Shown piece by piece: positions 1 to 12,751 of a stretch of 64,000 bases of DNA. Every line of letters starts with the position of its first letter. The first letter of the stretch is position 1. Where the stretch lies: contig NZ_CP126161.1 in the NCBI RefSeq assembly GCF_030127105.1, positions 2,480,001 to 2,544,000 on the forward strand, read 5' to 3'. Made by a program: the position numbers and the translations under genes. The DNA is from Haloarcula pelagica (GTDB lineage Archaea; Halobacteriota; Halobacteria; Halobacteriales; Haloarculaceae). Below the pieces are notes generated by a model that ran no database searches, was not told the origin of the DNA, and worked only from the letters and a program-made list of their open reading frames with translations.

Positions 1-652
1 CGCCGGCGGTCCCCTCCTCGGCGACCACGCGCAGGGCGCTGGCGACATCCTCGACGTAGACGTGTTGCCAGAGGCTCAGCCCGTCCTGCGGGAGGAGGAC
101 CCGGTCGTCGGTGTCGACCCGGTCGACCCAGTAGGCGAACCGCTCGGTGTAGTCGTGGGGGCCGTAGACCACCGTCGGCCGGACGCTCATCGCACGGACG
201 CCGTCGTCGGCCGCCGCGAACACCTCGCGGTCGCCCTCGGCCTTGCGCGGGCCGTACGTCTCGGCGCTGTCGGTCGTCGCCTGCTCGGCCGAACAGTCAG
301 CGAGCGGCGTCTCGTCCTCCCGCTTTGGCGTCCGATCGACGCCGTAGGCCGCGCCGCTGGAGACGTAGACGTACGTGCTGTCGGCGAACACGTCCGTCGC
401 CGTCCGCACGTCCGCGGGGAAGTACGCGACACAGTCGACGACGATGTCGGGATCGACGGCCTCGCGAGCGCGTTCCAGCGCGTCACGCTCCCGACGGTCG
501 CCGGTCACCTGCGTGACGCTGTCGTCGTCCGCGAAGGGGTCGTCGTGGCGACCCCGGTTGAACGTCGCGACATCGTAGCCGGCCGCCCGGAACTCCTCGA
601 CAGTGGAGCGCCCGATGAACCGTGTCCCACCGATGATCAGTACGGTAGCCAT
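1..652 (-). CDS. NAD-dependent epimerase/dehydratase family protein (3' end outside window)
   Basis: This is an extended short-chain dehydrogenase of the sugar-nucleotide epimerase type. The N-terminus reads MATVLIIGGTRFIGRSTVEE, a Rossmann NAD(P) motif of the form GGTxFIG. An S-x-A-x-Y stretch followed by GPRK (about residues 115-135) matches the active-site Tyr-x3-Lys region in position, though the pattern is less canonical. The ATG at 652 sits directly before the nucleotide-binding strand, so the start is convincing. About 217 residues are present and the C-terminal substrate-binding part lies beyond base 1. It is read away from the window, 75 bases from the end of gltB on the same strand. 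The substrate cannot be deduced. Confidence 0.85.
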   Translation of the reverse strand, partial: MATVLIIGGTRFIGRSTVEEFRAAGYDVATFNRGRHDDPFADDDSVTQVTGDRRERDALERAREAVDPDIVVDCVAYFPADVRTATDVFADSTYVYVSSGAAYGVDRTPKREDETPLADCSAEQATTDSAETYGPRKAEGDREVFAAADDGVRAMSVRPTVVYGPHDYTERFAYWVDRVDTDDRVLLPQDGLSLWQHVYVEDVASALRVVAEEGTAG

Positions 653-727
653 ACCCGGTTCTCGGACGGCGGCGGGAAAACGAGTGGGGTCGTGCGGCCC
701 TCGACGCGCTCGTCCGGCGAGCCGCGA

Positions 728-5287
<4,560 letters not shown>

Positions 5288-5334
5288 ATGTGCATAGGTC
5301 TCTGGAAAACGGGCACAAGAGGGTGTCCCTCAAG

Positions 5335-5378
5335 GTATAAGTGTTCTTAAACCCCAAATTAGGGCATATATATTATGC
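5335..5378 (-). promoter_or_regulatory. gltB promoter with upstream inverted repeat
   Basis: Read on the minus strand, a TATA-type element (CTTATAC, 5335-5341) lies about 50 bases before the gltB ATG, which predicts a leader of roughly 24 bases. Some 25 bases further upstream, 5364-5378 is a 15-base AT-rich inverted repeat with arms GCATA/TATGC around TATAT. Its position just upstream of the TATA box suits an operator or activator site. The repeat is seen directly; its regulatory role is inferred. Confidence 0.5.
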
Positions 5379-5445
5379 ACGATAATTGCCTATTGTTGTC
5401 GGTTCCTCACGGCCCCCGAGGCCCGCTGTCGCGATCAGGATGGGT

Positions 5446-5862
5446 TCAGGTCGTGACCCGAGTGGGCGACGGCTCCTCGATACCCGAGAGGTAGGCGGTG
5501 AGATCGGTCGTCGTGATGATCCCCACGACGCCTTCCGTCTCGTCGACGACGGGGACGTGATGGATCGCGTGGTCGATCATCAGGTCCGCGACGTGCTGGA
5601 TGGGGTCGTTCGCGGTGGCCGTCACGACCTCGGTACTCATGTGGTCCGCGACCGTCACCGCGCTGGTCCGACCGCCCTGTGCCGCGATCCGGACGAAATC
5701 GGTCGAGGTGAGGATCCCCTCGATGTGGTTCTCGTCGTCGACGGCGACGACAGAGCTAATCCCTTCGTCCAGCATCCGCTCTGCGACCGACTCGGCGGAC
5801 GCGTCCGCGGCGACGGTCGTTACAGGTGAGGACATCAGTCGGCCGACAAAGATATCGTCCAT
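5446..5862 (-). CDS. CBS-domain pair protein
   Basis: This 138-residue protein is two tandem CBS motifs forming one Bateman module (about residues 5-60 and 72-130), each with the typical V(V/A)VD...GI(L/I)T..D ending. Such modules bind adenosine nucleotides or other small ligands and act as sensors. There is no attached catalytic domain, so it probably works by contacting a partner. The ATG at 5862 is preferred over the TTG five codons upstream because a TATA box lies 28 bases before it, giving a leaderless transcript. It sits between gltB and glutamate dehydrogenase, which suggests, but does not prove, a link to energy- or nitrogen-state sensing. Confidence 0.9.
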   Translation of the reverse strand: MDDIFVGRLMSSPVTTVAADASAESVAERMLDEGISSVVAVDDENHIEGILTSTDFVRIAAQGGRTSAVTVADHMSTEVVTATANDPIQHVADLMIDHAIHHVPVVDETEGVVGIITTTDLTAYLSGIEEPSPTRVTT

Positions 5863-5886
5863 GCGTGTTGATACCAACGCCCGTGG

Positions 5887-5893
5887 TATAAAT
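5887..5893 (-). promoter_or_regulatory. TATA box of the CBS-domain gene
   Basis: On the minus strand this reads ATTTATA, about 28 bases before the ATG at 5862. That spacing places transcription start at or within a couple of bases of the start codon, the usual leaderless arrangement in haloarchaea. Confidence 0.6.
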
Positions 5894-5991
5894 TTGTCGG
5901 GCTGTTAAATTATTTTATGTAAATACGACGTACGTTCAGTTCGAGAGCGAACCGAAGGGTTCCGTGCCCACGGTCGTGTCGTCGCGGTCGG

Positions 5992-7248
5992 TCAGGGCCA
6001 GATATCGGACTGTTCGGCCGCTTCGACGACGCGCTGGATCGCGACGACGTACGCCGCGACGCGCATGCTTGGGAGGTTGTGTTCCTCGTAGGCCTCGACG
6101 AGGGTCTCGAACTGGTCGACGATGATGGCTTCCAGTTCCTCGTTGACGCGCTCCTCGTCCCAGTAGAACCGCTGTCGGTTCTGGACCCACTCGAAGTACG
6201 ACACGGTGACCCCGCCGGCGTTCGCGAGGATGTCCGGGACGATCAGGGTGTCTTTCTCGGCGAGAACGTCGTCGCCGTCGGGCGTCACCGGACCGTTGGC
6301 TGCCTCCGAGATCACGTCCGCCTCGACGCCTTCGGCGATCTCCTCGGTGATCGCGTTTTCGAGGGCGGCCGGGATCAGCAGGTCGACATCGAGCTGGAGG
6401 AGTTCGTCGTTCGTGATCTCGGTGGCGGCACCGGGGTAGCCGACGACGCTTCCCGTCTCGCGTTTGTGGCTCTTGGCGTCGACGGCGCTCAGCCCGTCTT
6501 CGTCGTAGATTCCGCCGCTGGAGTCCGAGACGGCGACGACCGTCGCGCCGAGTTCCTCGGCGAGTTTGGCGGAGATCCAGCCCGCGTTGCCGTAGCCCTG
6601 GACGGCGACGGTCGCGTCCGCGATGTCCTTCCCGAGGTAGTCGAACGCCTCGCGGGCGGCGATGACCGTCGAGCGGCCGGTCGCCTCGACGCGCCCCTCG
6701 CTCCCGCCGCTGGAGATGTCCTTCCCGGTGATGACACCGGGTTCGGTCGTGTTTTCGAGGGTCTCGTAGGTGTCTTTGATCCAGTTCATCTCGCGCTGAC
6801 CGGTGTTCACGTCCGGTGCCGGGATGTCCTGGTCGACACCGATGATCGGGGTCAGTTCCTCGGCGAAGGCCCGCGTGATCCGTTCGAGTTCGTCCTCGGA
6901 GTACTCGGTGGGGTCGATGATGATTCCGCCTTTCCCACCGCCAAGCGGGATGCCGACTGTCGCTGTCTTGTACGCCATCCAGCCCGACAGCGCCTTCACT
7001 TCGTCGCGGGAGACGCCCGGGTGATACCGGATGCCACCCTTGTAGGGGCCGCGGTCACCGTTGAACTGTGAGCGGTACGCACGAAAGACCTCGATGGAGC
7101 CGTCGTCCATCTCCACGGAGAGGTTCGTTTCGAGGATTCGCTCCGGGTTTTTCAGCCGGTTGAGCATGCCCTCGTCGACATCGAGGTACCTCGCGGCCTC
7201 GTCTACCTGTTCCTGGAAACTCTCGAACGGGTTGACTGCCTTGCCCAT
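5992..7248 (-). CDS. gdhB: Glutamate dehydrogenase (NAD(P)-dependent)
   Basis: It interconverts 2-oxoglutarate plus ammonium and glutamate. The length of 418 residues is typical of hexameric archaeal enzymes. The N-terminal domain has [11 protein letters not shown] and PLGGGKGGI, where Lys106 is the expected catalytic lysine and Lys70 and Lys94 line the substrate site. The Rossmann domain follows, with [10 protein letters not shown] near residue 210. The second half contains [19 protein letters not shown] box 28 bases before the ATG supports this start. It is transcribed in the same direction as the CBS gene and gltB, but each has its own promoter. Haloarchaea often carry several paralogues, so the letter in the symbol and the cofactor preference are uncertain. 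Confidence 0.95.
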   Translation of the reverse strand: MGKAVNPFESFQEQVDEAARYLDVDEGMLNRLKNPERILETNLSVEMDDGSIEVFRAYRSQFNGDRGPYKGGIRYHPGVSRDEVKALSGWMAYKTATVGIPLGGGKGGIIIDPTEYSEDELERITRAFAEELTPIIGVDQDIPAPDVNTGQREMNWIKDTYETLENTTEPGVITGKDISSGGSEGRVEATGRSTVIAAREAFDYLGKDIADATVAVQGYGNAGWISAKLAEELGATVVAVSDSSGGIYDEDGLSAVDAKSHKRETGSVVGYPGAATEITNDELLQLDVDLLIPAALENAITEEIAEGVEADVISEAANGPVTPDGDDVLAEKDTLIVPDILANAGGVTVSYFEWVQNRQRFYWDEERVNEELEAIIVDQFETLVEAYEEHNLPSMRVAAYVVAIQRVVEAAEQSDIWP

Positions 7249-7272
7249 ATTTGGACGACTGTCCAGTACAGT

Positions 7273-7280
7273 ACATAAAG
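7273..7280 (-). promoter_or_regulatory. TATA box of glutamate dehydrogenase
   Basis: The minus strand reads CTTTATGT here, 28 bases before the ATG at 7248, predicting a leaderless transcript. The sequence further upstream is unusually AT-rich for this genome, and TTATAC occurs twice in close succession (about 7368-7382). Confidence 0.55.
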
Positions 7281-7549
7281 TATTCGAAGCTATTCCAACT
7301 TTAATAGAAAACTGGCAATAAATGTGGTATAGGAATAGGGTGACGTATGGTCAAAATTATGTACCTTATACACATTATACTCGGCGTCAACCGCGTCGCT
7401 CGTCGTTCCGTCGTGATAGCCGCCCAATCTGTCCGCCGTCTTCCGTTTGTATGACTCTGGTCTGACGCCACTTTATATACTATCGGTGGTGACTCTTGCC
7501 TGGGGGCATGGAGAAGGTCACACGCTCCCTACCCCACAGTTCTTCCCGA
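7281..7549. other. Intergenic region with an apparently orphan promoter
   Basis: No convincing gene is visible. The part near glutamate dehydrogenase is AT-rich and probably regulatory. At 7472-7479 there is a good plus-strand TATA box (TTTATATA). The only reading frame at the right distance starts at 7508 and encodes about 30 arginine- and proline-rich residues, which does not look like a haloarchaeal protein. A transcript from this box would run antisense into the 3' end of the membrane protein gene at 7550-8221. Confidence 0.4.
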
Positions 7550-8221
7550 CTACGTCGACTCGGCCGGCCCGAACCGCTGTGTGTACGTCCGGCCAAGGTA
7601 GACCAGTAGCGGCGTCCCGAGGACCGTCGGCCAGAGCCATCTGGCGACGGCTGGCAGGAAGAGGAAGTTCACGGCCGAGAACGCGGAGACCGCGGCGATG
7701 TAGCCGGCGCCCATCCGCGTGACGTGTTGTCCGATCCACTCGCCGGATTCGGGCGGTGTTCCGAACGATCGGAGATCGCCCGCTGCAAACGCCGTCCCCA
7801 CCGTCCCGAACACCAGGATCACCGGCGCGAACCCGTTTCCGTCGAGATACCACAGGGCACCGACGACGACCAGCCCGACGCTCGCCACGCCGAACAGTCC
7901 CAGCGCGACCCAGTCGCGTCGGCCGGGCGCGTCCGTCGGTCGCTTACGCGAGAGGACCCGATAGCCGGAGTACGCGAAGTAGAAACTGAAGATCGCGACC
8001 AGCGCGAGAAACAGGCGAAACGAGACCGGCTCGATGACGTACAGGAGCAGCGACGTTCCGGAGACGACCGCCATCGCGTAGACGTAGGCGATCCCGAATC
8101 GACGGTGCCGACGCCCGCCCTTGGCGGTGACGAACGCACCGAGTCCCCCGCCCAGTGCGACGAACCCGGCAAAGATGTGCACGCCGAGGGTCAGTTCTTC
8201 GATCAGTGAGACCGTGATCAT
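7550..8221 (-). CDS. Multi-pass membrane protein, DUF2306-like
   Basis: The 223-residue product has about seven hydrophobic segments spaced across its length. GxHRxxG-type residues follow the second short segment (GGRRHRRFGIAYVYAM). This layout resembles DUF2306-type membrane proteins, whose biochemical role is not established. A histidine-containing loop could suggest heme or metal binding, but that is speculation. A TATA box about 27 bases before the ATG and an overlapping upstream palindrome indicate control by the adjacent TetR-type regulator, encoded directly upstream on the same strand. Confidence 0.7.
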   Translation of the reverse strand: MITVSLIEELTLGVHIFAGFVALGGGLGAFVTAKGGRRHRRFGIAYVYAMAVVSGTSLLLYVIEPVSFRLFLALVAIFSFYFAYSGYRVLSRKRPTDAPGRRDWVALGLFGVASVGLVVVGALWYLDGNGFAPVILVFGTVGTAFAAGDLRSFGTPPESGEWIGQHVTRMGAGYIAAVSAFSAVNFLFLPAVARWLWPTVLGTPLLVYLGRTYTQRFGPAEST

Positions 8222-8245
8222 CGTCTCCTCGGTTCCGTGAGCGGG

Positions 8246-8272
8246 ATAATAAAGCTACTGAGTAAGCACTCA
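8246..8272 (-). promoter_or_regulatory. Promoter and TetR-type operator of the membrane protein gene
   Basis: The minus strand has TTTATTAT at 8246-8253, about 28 bases before the ATG at 8221. Five bases upstream lies a perfect 14-base palindrome at 8259-8272, TGAGT-AAGC-ACTCA. Its position next to the TATA box is that of a repressor site blocking transcription factor B or TATA-binding protein. The neighbouring TetR-type gene is the obvious candidate to bind it. Confidence 0.6.
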
Positions 8273-8310
8273 CTTTTCACCTATGGACGGTACTCACTCC
8301 CCGCGCCGGG

Positions 8311-8898
8311 TCACGCGTCGGCAAGGAGACAGTCGACGTATCCCGACCAGCCGGTCGTGATCGCTTCCCCTACGTCCATCTCCAGTGCGGTGTGGAAGCC
8401 GGTCGAACCGTCCGCCGCGGCCAGCAGGAACGCCGCCGTCGCCTCGGGGTCGACTGAGCGAAACACCCCCTGTTCGACGCCGTCGCGGACGATCGCCGTG
8501 AGCGTCTCCAGCGTCGCCGACTCCAGGGTCAGCAACGGCTCCCGCAGGGTCTCGTTGTGGGGCGCGTGCGAGAGCAGTTCCATGACGGCGACGTGGACCC
8601 CGGCTCCCTCCTCGCCCGGCGACAGGAAGAGGTACTCACAGGCCGCTCGGAGGCGCGTCTCGGGGTCGTCGGTACCGATATCGGCCAGTTCGTCGGCCAA
8701 CTCTCCCGCGGCGTATTCGAGGAAGGCCGCGATCATCTCGTCTTTCGAGTCGAAGTGGTAGTACAGACCCGCCTCGCTTTTGGGGTACTCGGCGGCGATC
8801 TTCGCGGTCGTCAGCCGCGCGTAGCCGTGTTCCGCGAGCGCGGCCCGTACTGCCTGGGCGACTTCCGCCTTGGCGTCGGCCGGCACTGAGTCGGTCAT
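8311..8898 (-). CDS. TetR/AcrR family transcriptional regulator
   Basis: The 195-residue product has an N-terminal TetR helix-turn-helix (about residues 10-55), with the hallmark YARLTTAKIAAEY...SEAGLYYHF followed by KDEM. The all-helical C-terminal ligand domain has ARRTE-like dimerisation segments. The ATG at 8898 puts the DNA-binding domain at the usual distance, whereas an in-frame ATG at 8937 would add 13 unrelated residues. A degenerate copy of the palindrome found before the downstream membrane gene overlaps its own promoter (8904-8917), which suggests autorepression. The inducing ligand is unknown. Confidence 0.88.
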   Translation of the reverse strand: MTDSVPADAKAEVAQAVRAALAEHGYARLTTAKIAAEYPKSEAGLYYHFDSKDEMIAAFLEYAAGELADELADIGTDDPETRLRAACEYLFLSPGEEGAGVHVAVMELLSHAPHNETLREPLLTLESATLETLTAIVRDGVEQGVFRSVDPEATAAFLLAAADGSTGFHTALEMDVGEAITTGWSGYVDCLLADA

Positions 8899-8903
8899 AC
8901 GAC

Positions 8904-8917
8904 TAAGTGGACGCTCA
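8904..8917 (-). promoter_or_regulatory. Candidate operator of the TetR-type gene
   Basis: On the minus strand this reads TGAGCGTCCACTTA and shares nine of 14 positions (TGAG-N4-CACT-N-A) with the perfect palindrome at 8259-8272. It lies only 6-19 bases before the ATG at 8898, and a weak TATA-like GTATGT is just upstream at about 8920-8926. Binding here would cover the transcription start and cause autorepression. This is an inference from sequence similarity. Confidence 0.45.
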
Positions 8918-9044
8918 CCACATACCACCTTTTTCATCGTCGGGTTCGCGTCGCCGCTCCGCGACGAGCGAACCGCCCACGTCTTTGATCAGGGGTCGAA
9001 CGCTCGACTTCGGCACACTCGAACCCACAGTCGAAGACGGTAGG

Positions 9045-10499
9045 CTAGTAGGACTTCGCGAAGTACGCCGTCTCCTCGCTGTCCTCGCCACAGATGGCAC
9101 ACTCGTCGTGGATGGGTTCCTCGTCCCGGTCCAGGGGCACCATCACGATCTCGGCGGCGATGGCGTCCTTGATCGGCTCCTCACACTCCTCGTCACCGCA
9201 CCAGCCGGCCTTGACGTAGCCGCCGTGCTGGCCGATCGTCCCCAAAATCTCCTCGCGGGACTCGGCCTCGCGGATCTCGCCGTCCAGCGTCTCCTCGGCG
9301 CTTGCGTACAGTTTCGCGTGGACGGTGTCCAGGTGATCCCGTGCTGTCCCGGCGATGCCCTCGCGGTCGACGCTCTCGCTCTCGCCGTCGGGGCGGTGGA
9401 CGAGCGTCGCCTCCTCGTCTTCGACCTCGTGGGGGCCGACCTCCACGCGGAGGGGGACGCCGTTGAGCTCGTGTTCGTTGTACTTGAAGCCGGGATTGCG
9501 GTGTTCGCGGTCGTCGAGGTCGACGCGGACGCCGGCTTCCTCCAGTTCGGCGGCCAGGTCGGCGGCGTACTCGATCACGTCGTCTTTGGTGTCTTCCTGC
9601 CAGATGGGGACGACGACGACCTGGGTCGGCGCGACGGCGGGCGGGAGCACGAGCCCCTGGTCGTCGGAGTGGGTCATGATGAGCGCGCCCATCGCGCGCC
9701 AGGACAGCCCCCAGGAGGTCGTGTGGGCGGTCGTGTCCTCCTCGTCCTCGTCGGCGTAGGTGATGTCGAACGCCTCGGCGAAGGAGGTCCCCAGGTAGTG
9801 AGAGGTCGCGGCCTGGACGCTCTTCCCGTCGGGCATCAGCGTCTCGACGGTCGTGGTGGTGTCGGCACCCGGGAACTTGTCGTGGTCTGGTTTGCGCCCC
9901 TTCAGCGGCGGCATCGCCATCACGTCCTCGTAGAGGCGAGCGTACTGGTCCAGCCGGGTCATCGTCTCGTCCCACGCGCCGTCTTCGTCGGTGTGGGCGG
10001 TGTGGCCCTCCTGCCAGAGGAACTCCTTGGTCCGGAAGAACGGCTTGGTCTCGGTGGCCTCCCACCGCACCACGGAACACCACTGGTTGAGCCGCATCGG
10101 GAGGTCTCGGTGGGAGCGGGTCCACTGCGCCATGAAGGGCGCGATGATGGACTCGCTGGTCGGGCGCACGGCCAGGCGCTCTTCGAGTTCGTCGTGGCCG
10201 CCGTGGGTCACCCACGCCACCTCGGGGTCGAACCCTTCGACCACGTCTTTCTCCCGTTCGAGGTACGATTCGGGGATAAAGAGTGGGAAGTAGGCGTTGT
10301 CGACGCCGGTGTCCTTGAACCAGCCGTCGAGGTGGTCCTGGATGTGCTCCCAGATGGCGTACCCGCGGGGGCGTGTGACGATGAACCCGCCCATGGGCGC
10401 GTAGTCCGCCAGGCCGGCCTTCTGTACCACTTCGGCGTACCACTCGCCGGTCGCGTACTCTTTGGACTCGGTGATACCGAGTTCCTGCTCGCCGCTCAT
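9045..10499 (-). CDS. proS: Prolyl-tRNA synthetase
   Basis: It attaches proline to tRNA-Pro. The 484 residues match the archaeal/eukaryotic-type enzyme, which has a C-terminal extension instead of an inserted editing domain. Class II signatures are visible: PTSESIIAPFMAQW and RDLPMRLNQWCSVVRWE (motif 2), then GLSWRAMGALIMTHSDDQGL leading to motif 3. An anticodon-binding domain follows, then a C-terminal zinc-binding extension with CGDEECEE and CAICGEDSEE, ending in Lys-Ser-Tyr as in this class. The ATG at 10499 begins directly before the conserved N-terminal segment; the longer open frame upstream to 10670 is arginine-rich and not conserved in style. Confidence 0.96.
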   Translation of the reverse strand: MSGEQELGITESKEYATGEWYAEVVQKAGLADYAPMGGFIVTRPRGYAIWEHIQDHLDGWFKDTGVDNAYFPLFIPESYLEREKDVVEGFDPEVAWVTHGGHDELEERLAVRPTSESIIAPFMAQWTRSHRDLPMRLNQWCSVVRWEATETKPFFRTKEFLWQEGHTAHTDEDGAWDETMTRLDQYARLYEDVMAMPPLKGRKPDHDKFPGADTTTTVETLMPDGKSVQAATSHYLGTSFAEAFDITYADEDEEDTTAHTTSWGLSWRAMGALIMTHSDDQGLVLPPAVAPTQVVVVPIWQEDTKDDVIEYAADLAAELEEAGVRVDLDDREHRNPGFKYNEHELNGVPLRVEVGPHEVEDEEATLVHRPDGESESVDREGIAGTARDHLDTVHAKLYASAEETLDGEIREAESREEILGTIGQHGGYVKAGWCGDEECEEPIKDAIAAEIVMVPLDRDEEPIHDECAICGEDSEETAYFAKSY

Positions 10500-10585
10500 A
10501 CCCGTACTCTGACACGGGGGGTACAAACCCACTACGCTTCGGCCCGGCACCCACACTGAAGGCCCACGCCCCCGGATTTCCTCGT

Positions 10586-11125
10586 ATGACAGAACGTCAC
10601 ACGAACGGCTCCTCGGACGACGGGACCCGACCGTCACCACTCGACGCCAGTTCCTCGGGGCTGGCCTCACGAGACTACCGACCCCGGACCGGGGGGCCGG
10701 AACTGGTCACCTCGTGGCCGCTCGGCCCCGCACCCGGTGCCGACGGACCGGGAGACGCCGACTGGTCCGTCGAGACGGGCAAGTACGTCACGCTCCAGCG
10801 CAGTCGGTTCACACTGCCGTACCTGGGCGGCCACGACGACGTACCGCTGTACCTCAACGTCGTCGGGCACGTCTCCGTCGAGACCGGCGCGACGCTGTCG
10901 CTGTGGCTCACACAGCGCCACCTCGACGGCGACCACTACGAGACCGAGGTCGACCTGACACGCACCGGCGACCTCCAGACGCCGATGGTCGAGGTCGCGC
11001 CCGACGATCCCGACGCGATCAGGGACGGCCGGGAGGTCTACGGTGGGTTCACGCTCAGAGCACGCGTCGAGGACGGGACCGCGACGGTCGATCGGGGGAC
11101 CGCCGTCCAGCTGTTCTCGGAGTGA
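10586..11125 (+). CDS. Hypothetical protein
   Basis: I do not recognise this 179-residue acidic protein. It has a hydrophilic serine/glycine-rich N-terminus of about 40 residues followed by an apparently beta-rich domain (PLYLNVVGHVSVETGATLSLWL, GFTLRARVEDGTATV). There is no signal peptide or membrane segment. Its stop is three bases before the ATG of the metallophosphoesterase gene, so the two are probably co-transcribed and translationally coupled. Confidence 0.75.
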   Translation: MTERHTNGSSDDGTRPSPLDASSSGLASRDYRPRTGGPELVTSWPLGPAPGADGPGDADWSVETGKYVTLQRSRFTLPYLGGHDDVPLYLNVVGHVSVETGATLSLWLTQRHLDGDHYETEVDLTRTGDLQTPMVEVAPDDPDAIRDGREVYGGFTLRARVEDGTATVDRGTAVQLFSE

Positions 11126-11127
11126 CG

Positions 11128-11979
11128 ATGCGGGTCGGACTGCTGTTCGACGTTCACGTCACGCGCGGGCAGCGACGGGCCTACGACGGCGCCGAGCGCG
11201 CCCGCCGTGGCTGTGCGATCCTCAACGAGAACGGCGTCGACTGGACGCTCCTGGGCGGCGATCTGCGGTCGCTGGCCTCGAAGACGACCGAGCGTGTCGG
11301 CTGGGGCACCTGGCACGGCGACGCCGAGGATCAGTACTACCGCAAGGACTTCCGGCGAGTGAAGCGGCTGTTCGACGAGGCGCTCGACGCGCCCTACCGG
11401 GTGATCCGGGGCAACCACGACCGTCCGCTGTCGGCGTTTCAGGCGGTGTTCGACGCCGAGGACCACCCGCGGTTCTGGGCCACCCGCGAGGGCGGGGTCC
11501 GACACGTCTTCCTCGATTCGAGCCCGAGCGCCGGCTACCACGCGCTGTATCAGACACAGAACTTCGTCACCGCGCCACAGCTCTCCCTGCTGGATCGCCT
11601 GTTCGACGCCGACAGCGAGGTACCGACGTTCGTCTACTGTCACACGCCGCTGACACAGTTCCCGGGGCTGGACAACTGGAACCAGGGGCGGACGGGCGCC
11701 TATCGGTACACGCTGAACTACCCCGCCGTCCAGCGCCGGCTGGAACGGGGCGAGACAGTGCTCGTCAACAGCGGCCACTACTCCCCGGATCGGGGTCGTG
11801 CGACCCACGAAACCGGCGGAGTCACTCACGTTCTGGCCCGTCACTTCGGCAAGAGCGACCCCGAGTACGACGGGGACCTCCGCTGGCTCGACATCGACGC
11901 CGACGCGGGCGTGGTAACCGTCCACTACCACGACCTTCGTGACGGCAGCGAGGGCGTGCTCTGTCGGGTCGAGTGGTAG
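11128..11979 (+). CDS. Calcineurin-like metallophosphoesterase
   Basis: The 283-residue enzyme shows the binuclear metal motifs in order: D-V-H at residues 8-10 (the D-x-H motif), GGD near residue 49, GNHD near residue 97, a histidine in CHTP, and SGHYSP toward the C-terminus. These ligands point to hydrolysis of a phosphoester; the substrate is not evident. The ATG at 11128 is right for the family because MRVGLLFDVHV is the first beta strand. It ends two bases from the convergent ATP-grasp gene. Confidence 0.85.
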   Translation: MRVGLLFDVHVTRGQRRAYDGAERARRGCAILNENGVDWTLLGGDLRSLASKTTERVGWGTWHGDAEDQYYRKDFRRVKRLFDEALDAPYRVIRGNHDRPLSAFQAVFDAEDHPRFWATREGGVRHVFLDSSPSAGYHALYQTQNFVTAPQLSLLDRLFDADSEVPTFVYCHTPLTQFPGLDNWNQGRTGAYRYTLNYPAVQRRLERGETVLVNSGHYSPDRGRATHETGGVTHVLARHFGKSDPEYDGDLRWLDIDADAGVVTVHYHDLRDGSEGVLCRVEW

Positions 11980-11980
11980 C

Positions 11981-12703
11981 TCAGGCGCCGATGGTCGTCA
12001 GCGAGGCGATCGAGTCGGCGATGCGCCGCTCCATTCCGGTCCCGGTGAAACTCGGCGCGGGGTTGACATCGACGGCGTAGAACTCCTCCTCGCCGCGGAC
12101 GAAGTCCACGCCCAGTGCGCGTGCGCCGAACTCGTCCAGGAGTTCGCGGACCTGGGCCGCGAGCGTGATATCCACGTCGCCCTCGCCGACGAGTTCCTTC
12201 TGCTCGGTCAGTTTCGACCGGGCGGTGAGCACGCGAACGTGGGTCTCGCGGCCGTCGTCGACCGCGTAGTACTTGTAGTCGATCGGCGCTGCTCGGACGC
12301 GCTCCTGGTAGAAATCCCCCTCTCCGCCGAGCGTCGGCGACCCGGTCCAGCTGTACCGTCCCTTCGCGACGTACTCGCTCGGCGGTTTCTCGAAGTGGAC
12401 CGCGGGGACCCGACAGCCGACCGCCTCTAAGGCGTTGAGCGCGACGAGCCGACACGAGAGCGCGGTCGTCGCGAAGAAGCCGTTCCACGTCGGGACGCCG
12501 ATCCGGTCGGCGTAGTGGAGGGCGGCGAACGACTCCGGCCTGATCTTCTTGTTGACCAGCGCCGCCAGCTCCCCGATCTCGGCGCGTGTGATCCGCTCGC
12601 CCGGCTCGAAAAACCGCACGTCGAACCCCCGCGCTGCGAGGCGCTCGGCCACCGGCCAGAACACCGGATGGGTACGCTCGCAGATGAACCCGATCGTATC
12701 CAT
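11981..12703 (-). CDS. ATP-grasp (RimK-like) domain protein
   Basis: The 240-residue product resembles ATP-grasp ligases of the RimK/glutathione synthetase type. It has a substrate-binding N-terminal part, a central lysine-containing region (PIDYKYYAVDDG), and a C-terminal metal/ATP motif GVDFVRGEEEFYAVDVNPAPS, where Asp, Glu and Asn would hold magnesium. Such enzymes join a carboxylate to an amine through an acyl phosphate. It is shorter than typical RimK (about 300 residues), and the substrate is unknown. The gene at 12752-13234 lies upstream on the same strand. Confidence 0.75.
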   Translation of the reverse strand: MDTIGFICERTHPVFWPVAERLAARGFDVRFFEPGERITRAEIGELAALVNKKIRPESFAALHYADRIGVPTWNGFFATTALSCRLVALNALEAVGCRVPAVHFEKPPSEYVAKGRYSWTGSPTLGGEGDFYQERVRAAPIDYKYYAVDDGRETHVRVLTARSKLTEQKELVGEGDVDITLAAQVRELLDEFGARALGVDFVRGEEEFYAVDVNPAPSFTGTGMERRIADSIASLTTIGA

Positions 12704-12751
12704 ATCGGGCGGTCGAAGGGGGGCGATAAAAAGGTTGGACGGGTTCGCCAG

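Noticed and set aside
7508-7600. About 30-codon frame after an orphan TATA box
   Set aside because: The product is Arg/Pro-rich and lacks any recognisable feature; too short to support.
8907-10559. A 550-codon plus-strand frame opposite proS
   Set aside because: Shadow of prolyl-tRNA synthetase; no domain and wrong composition.
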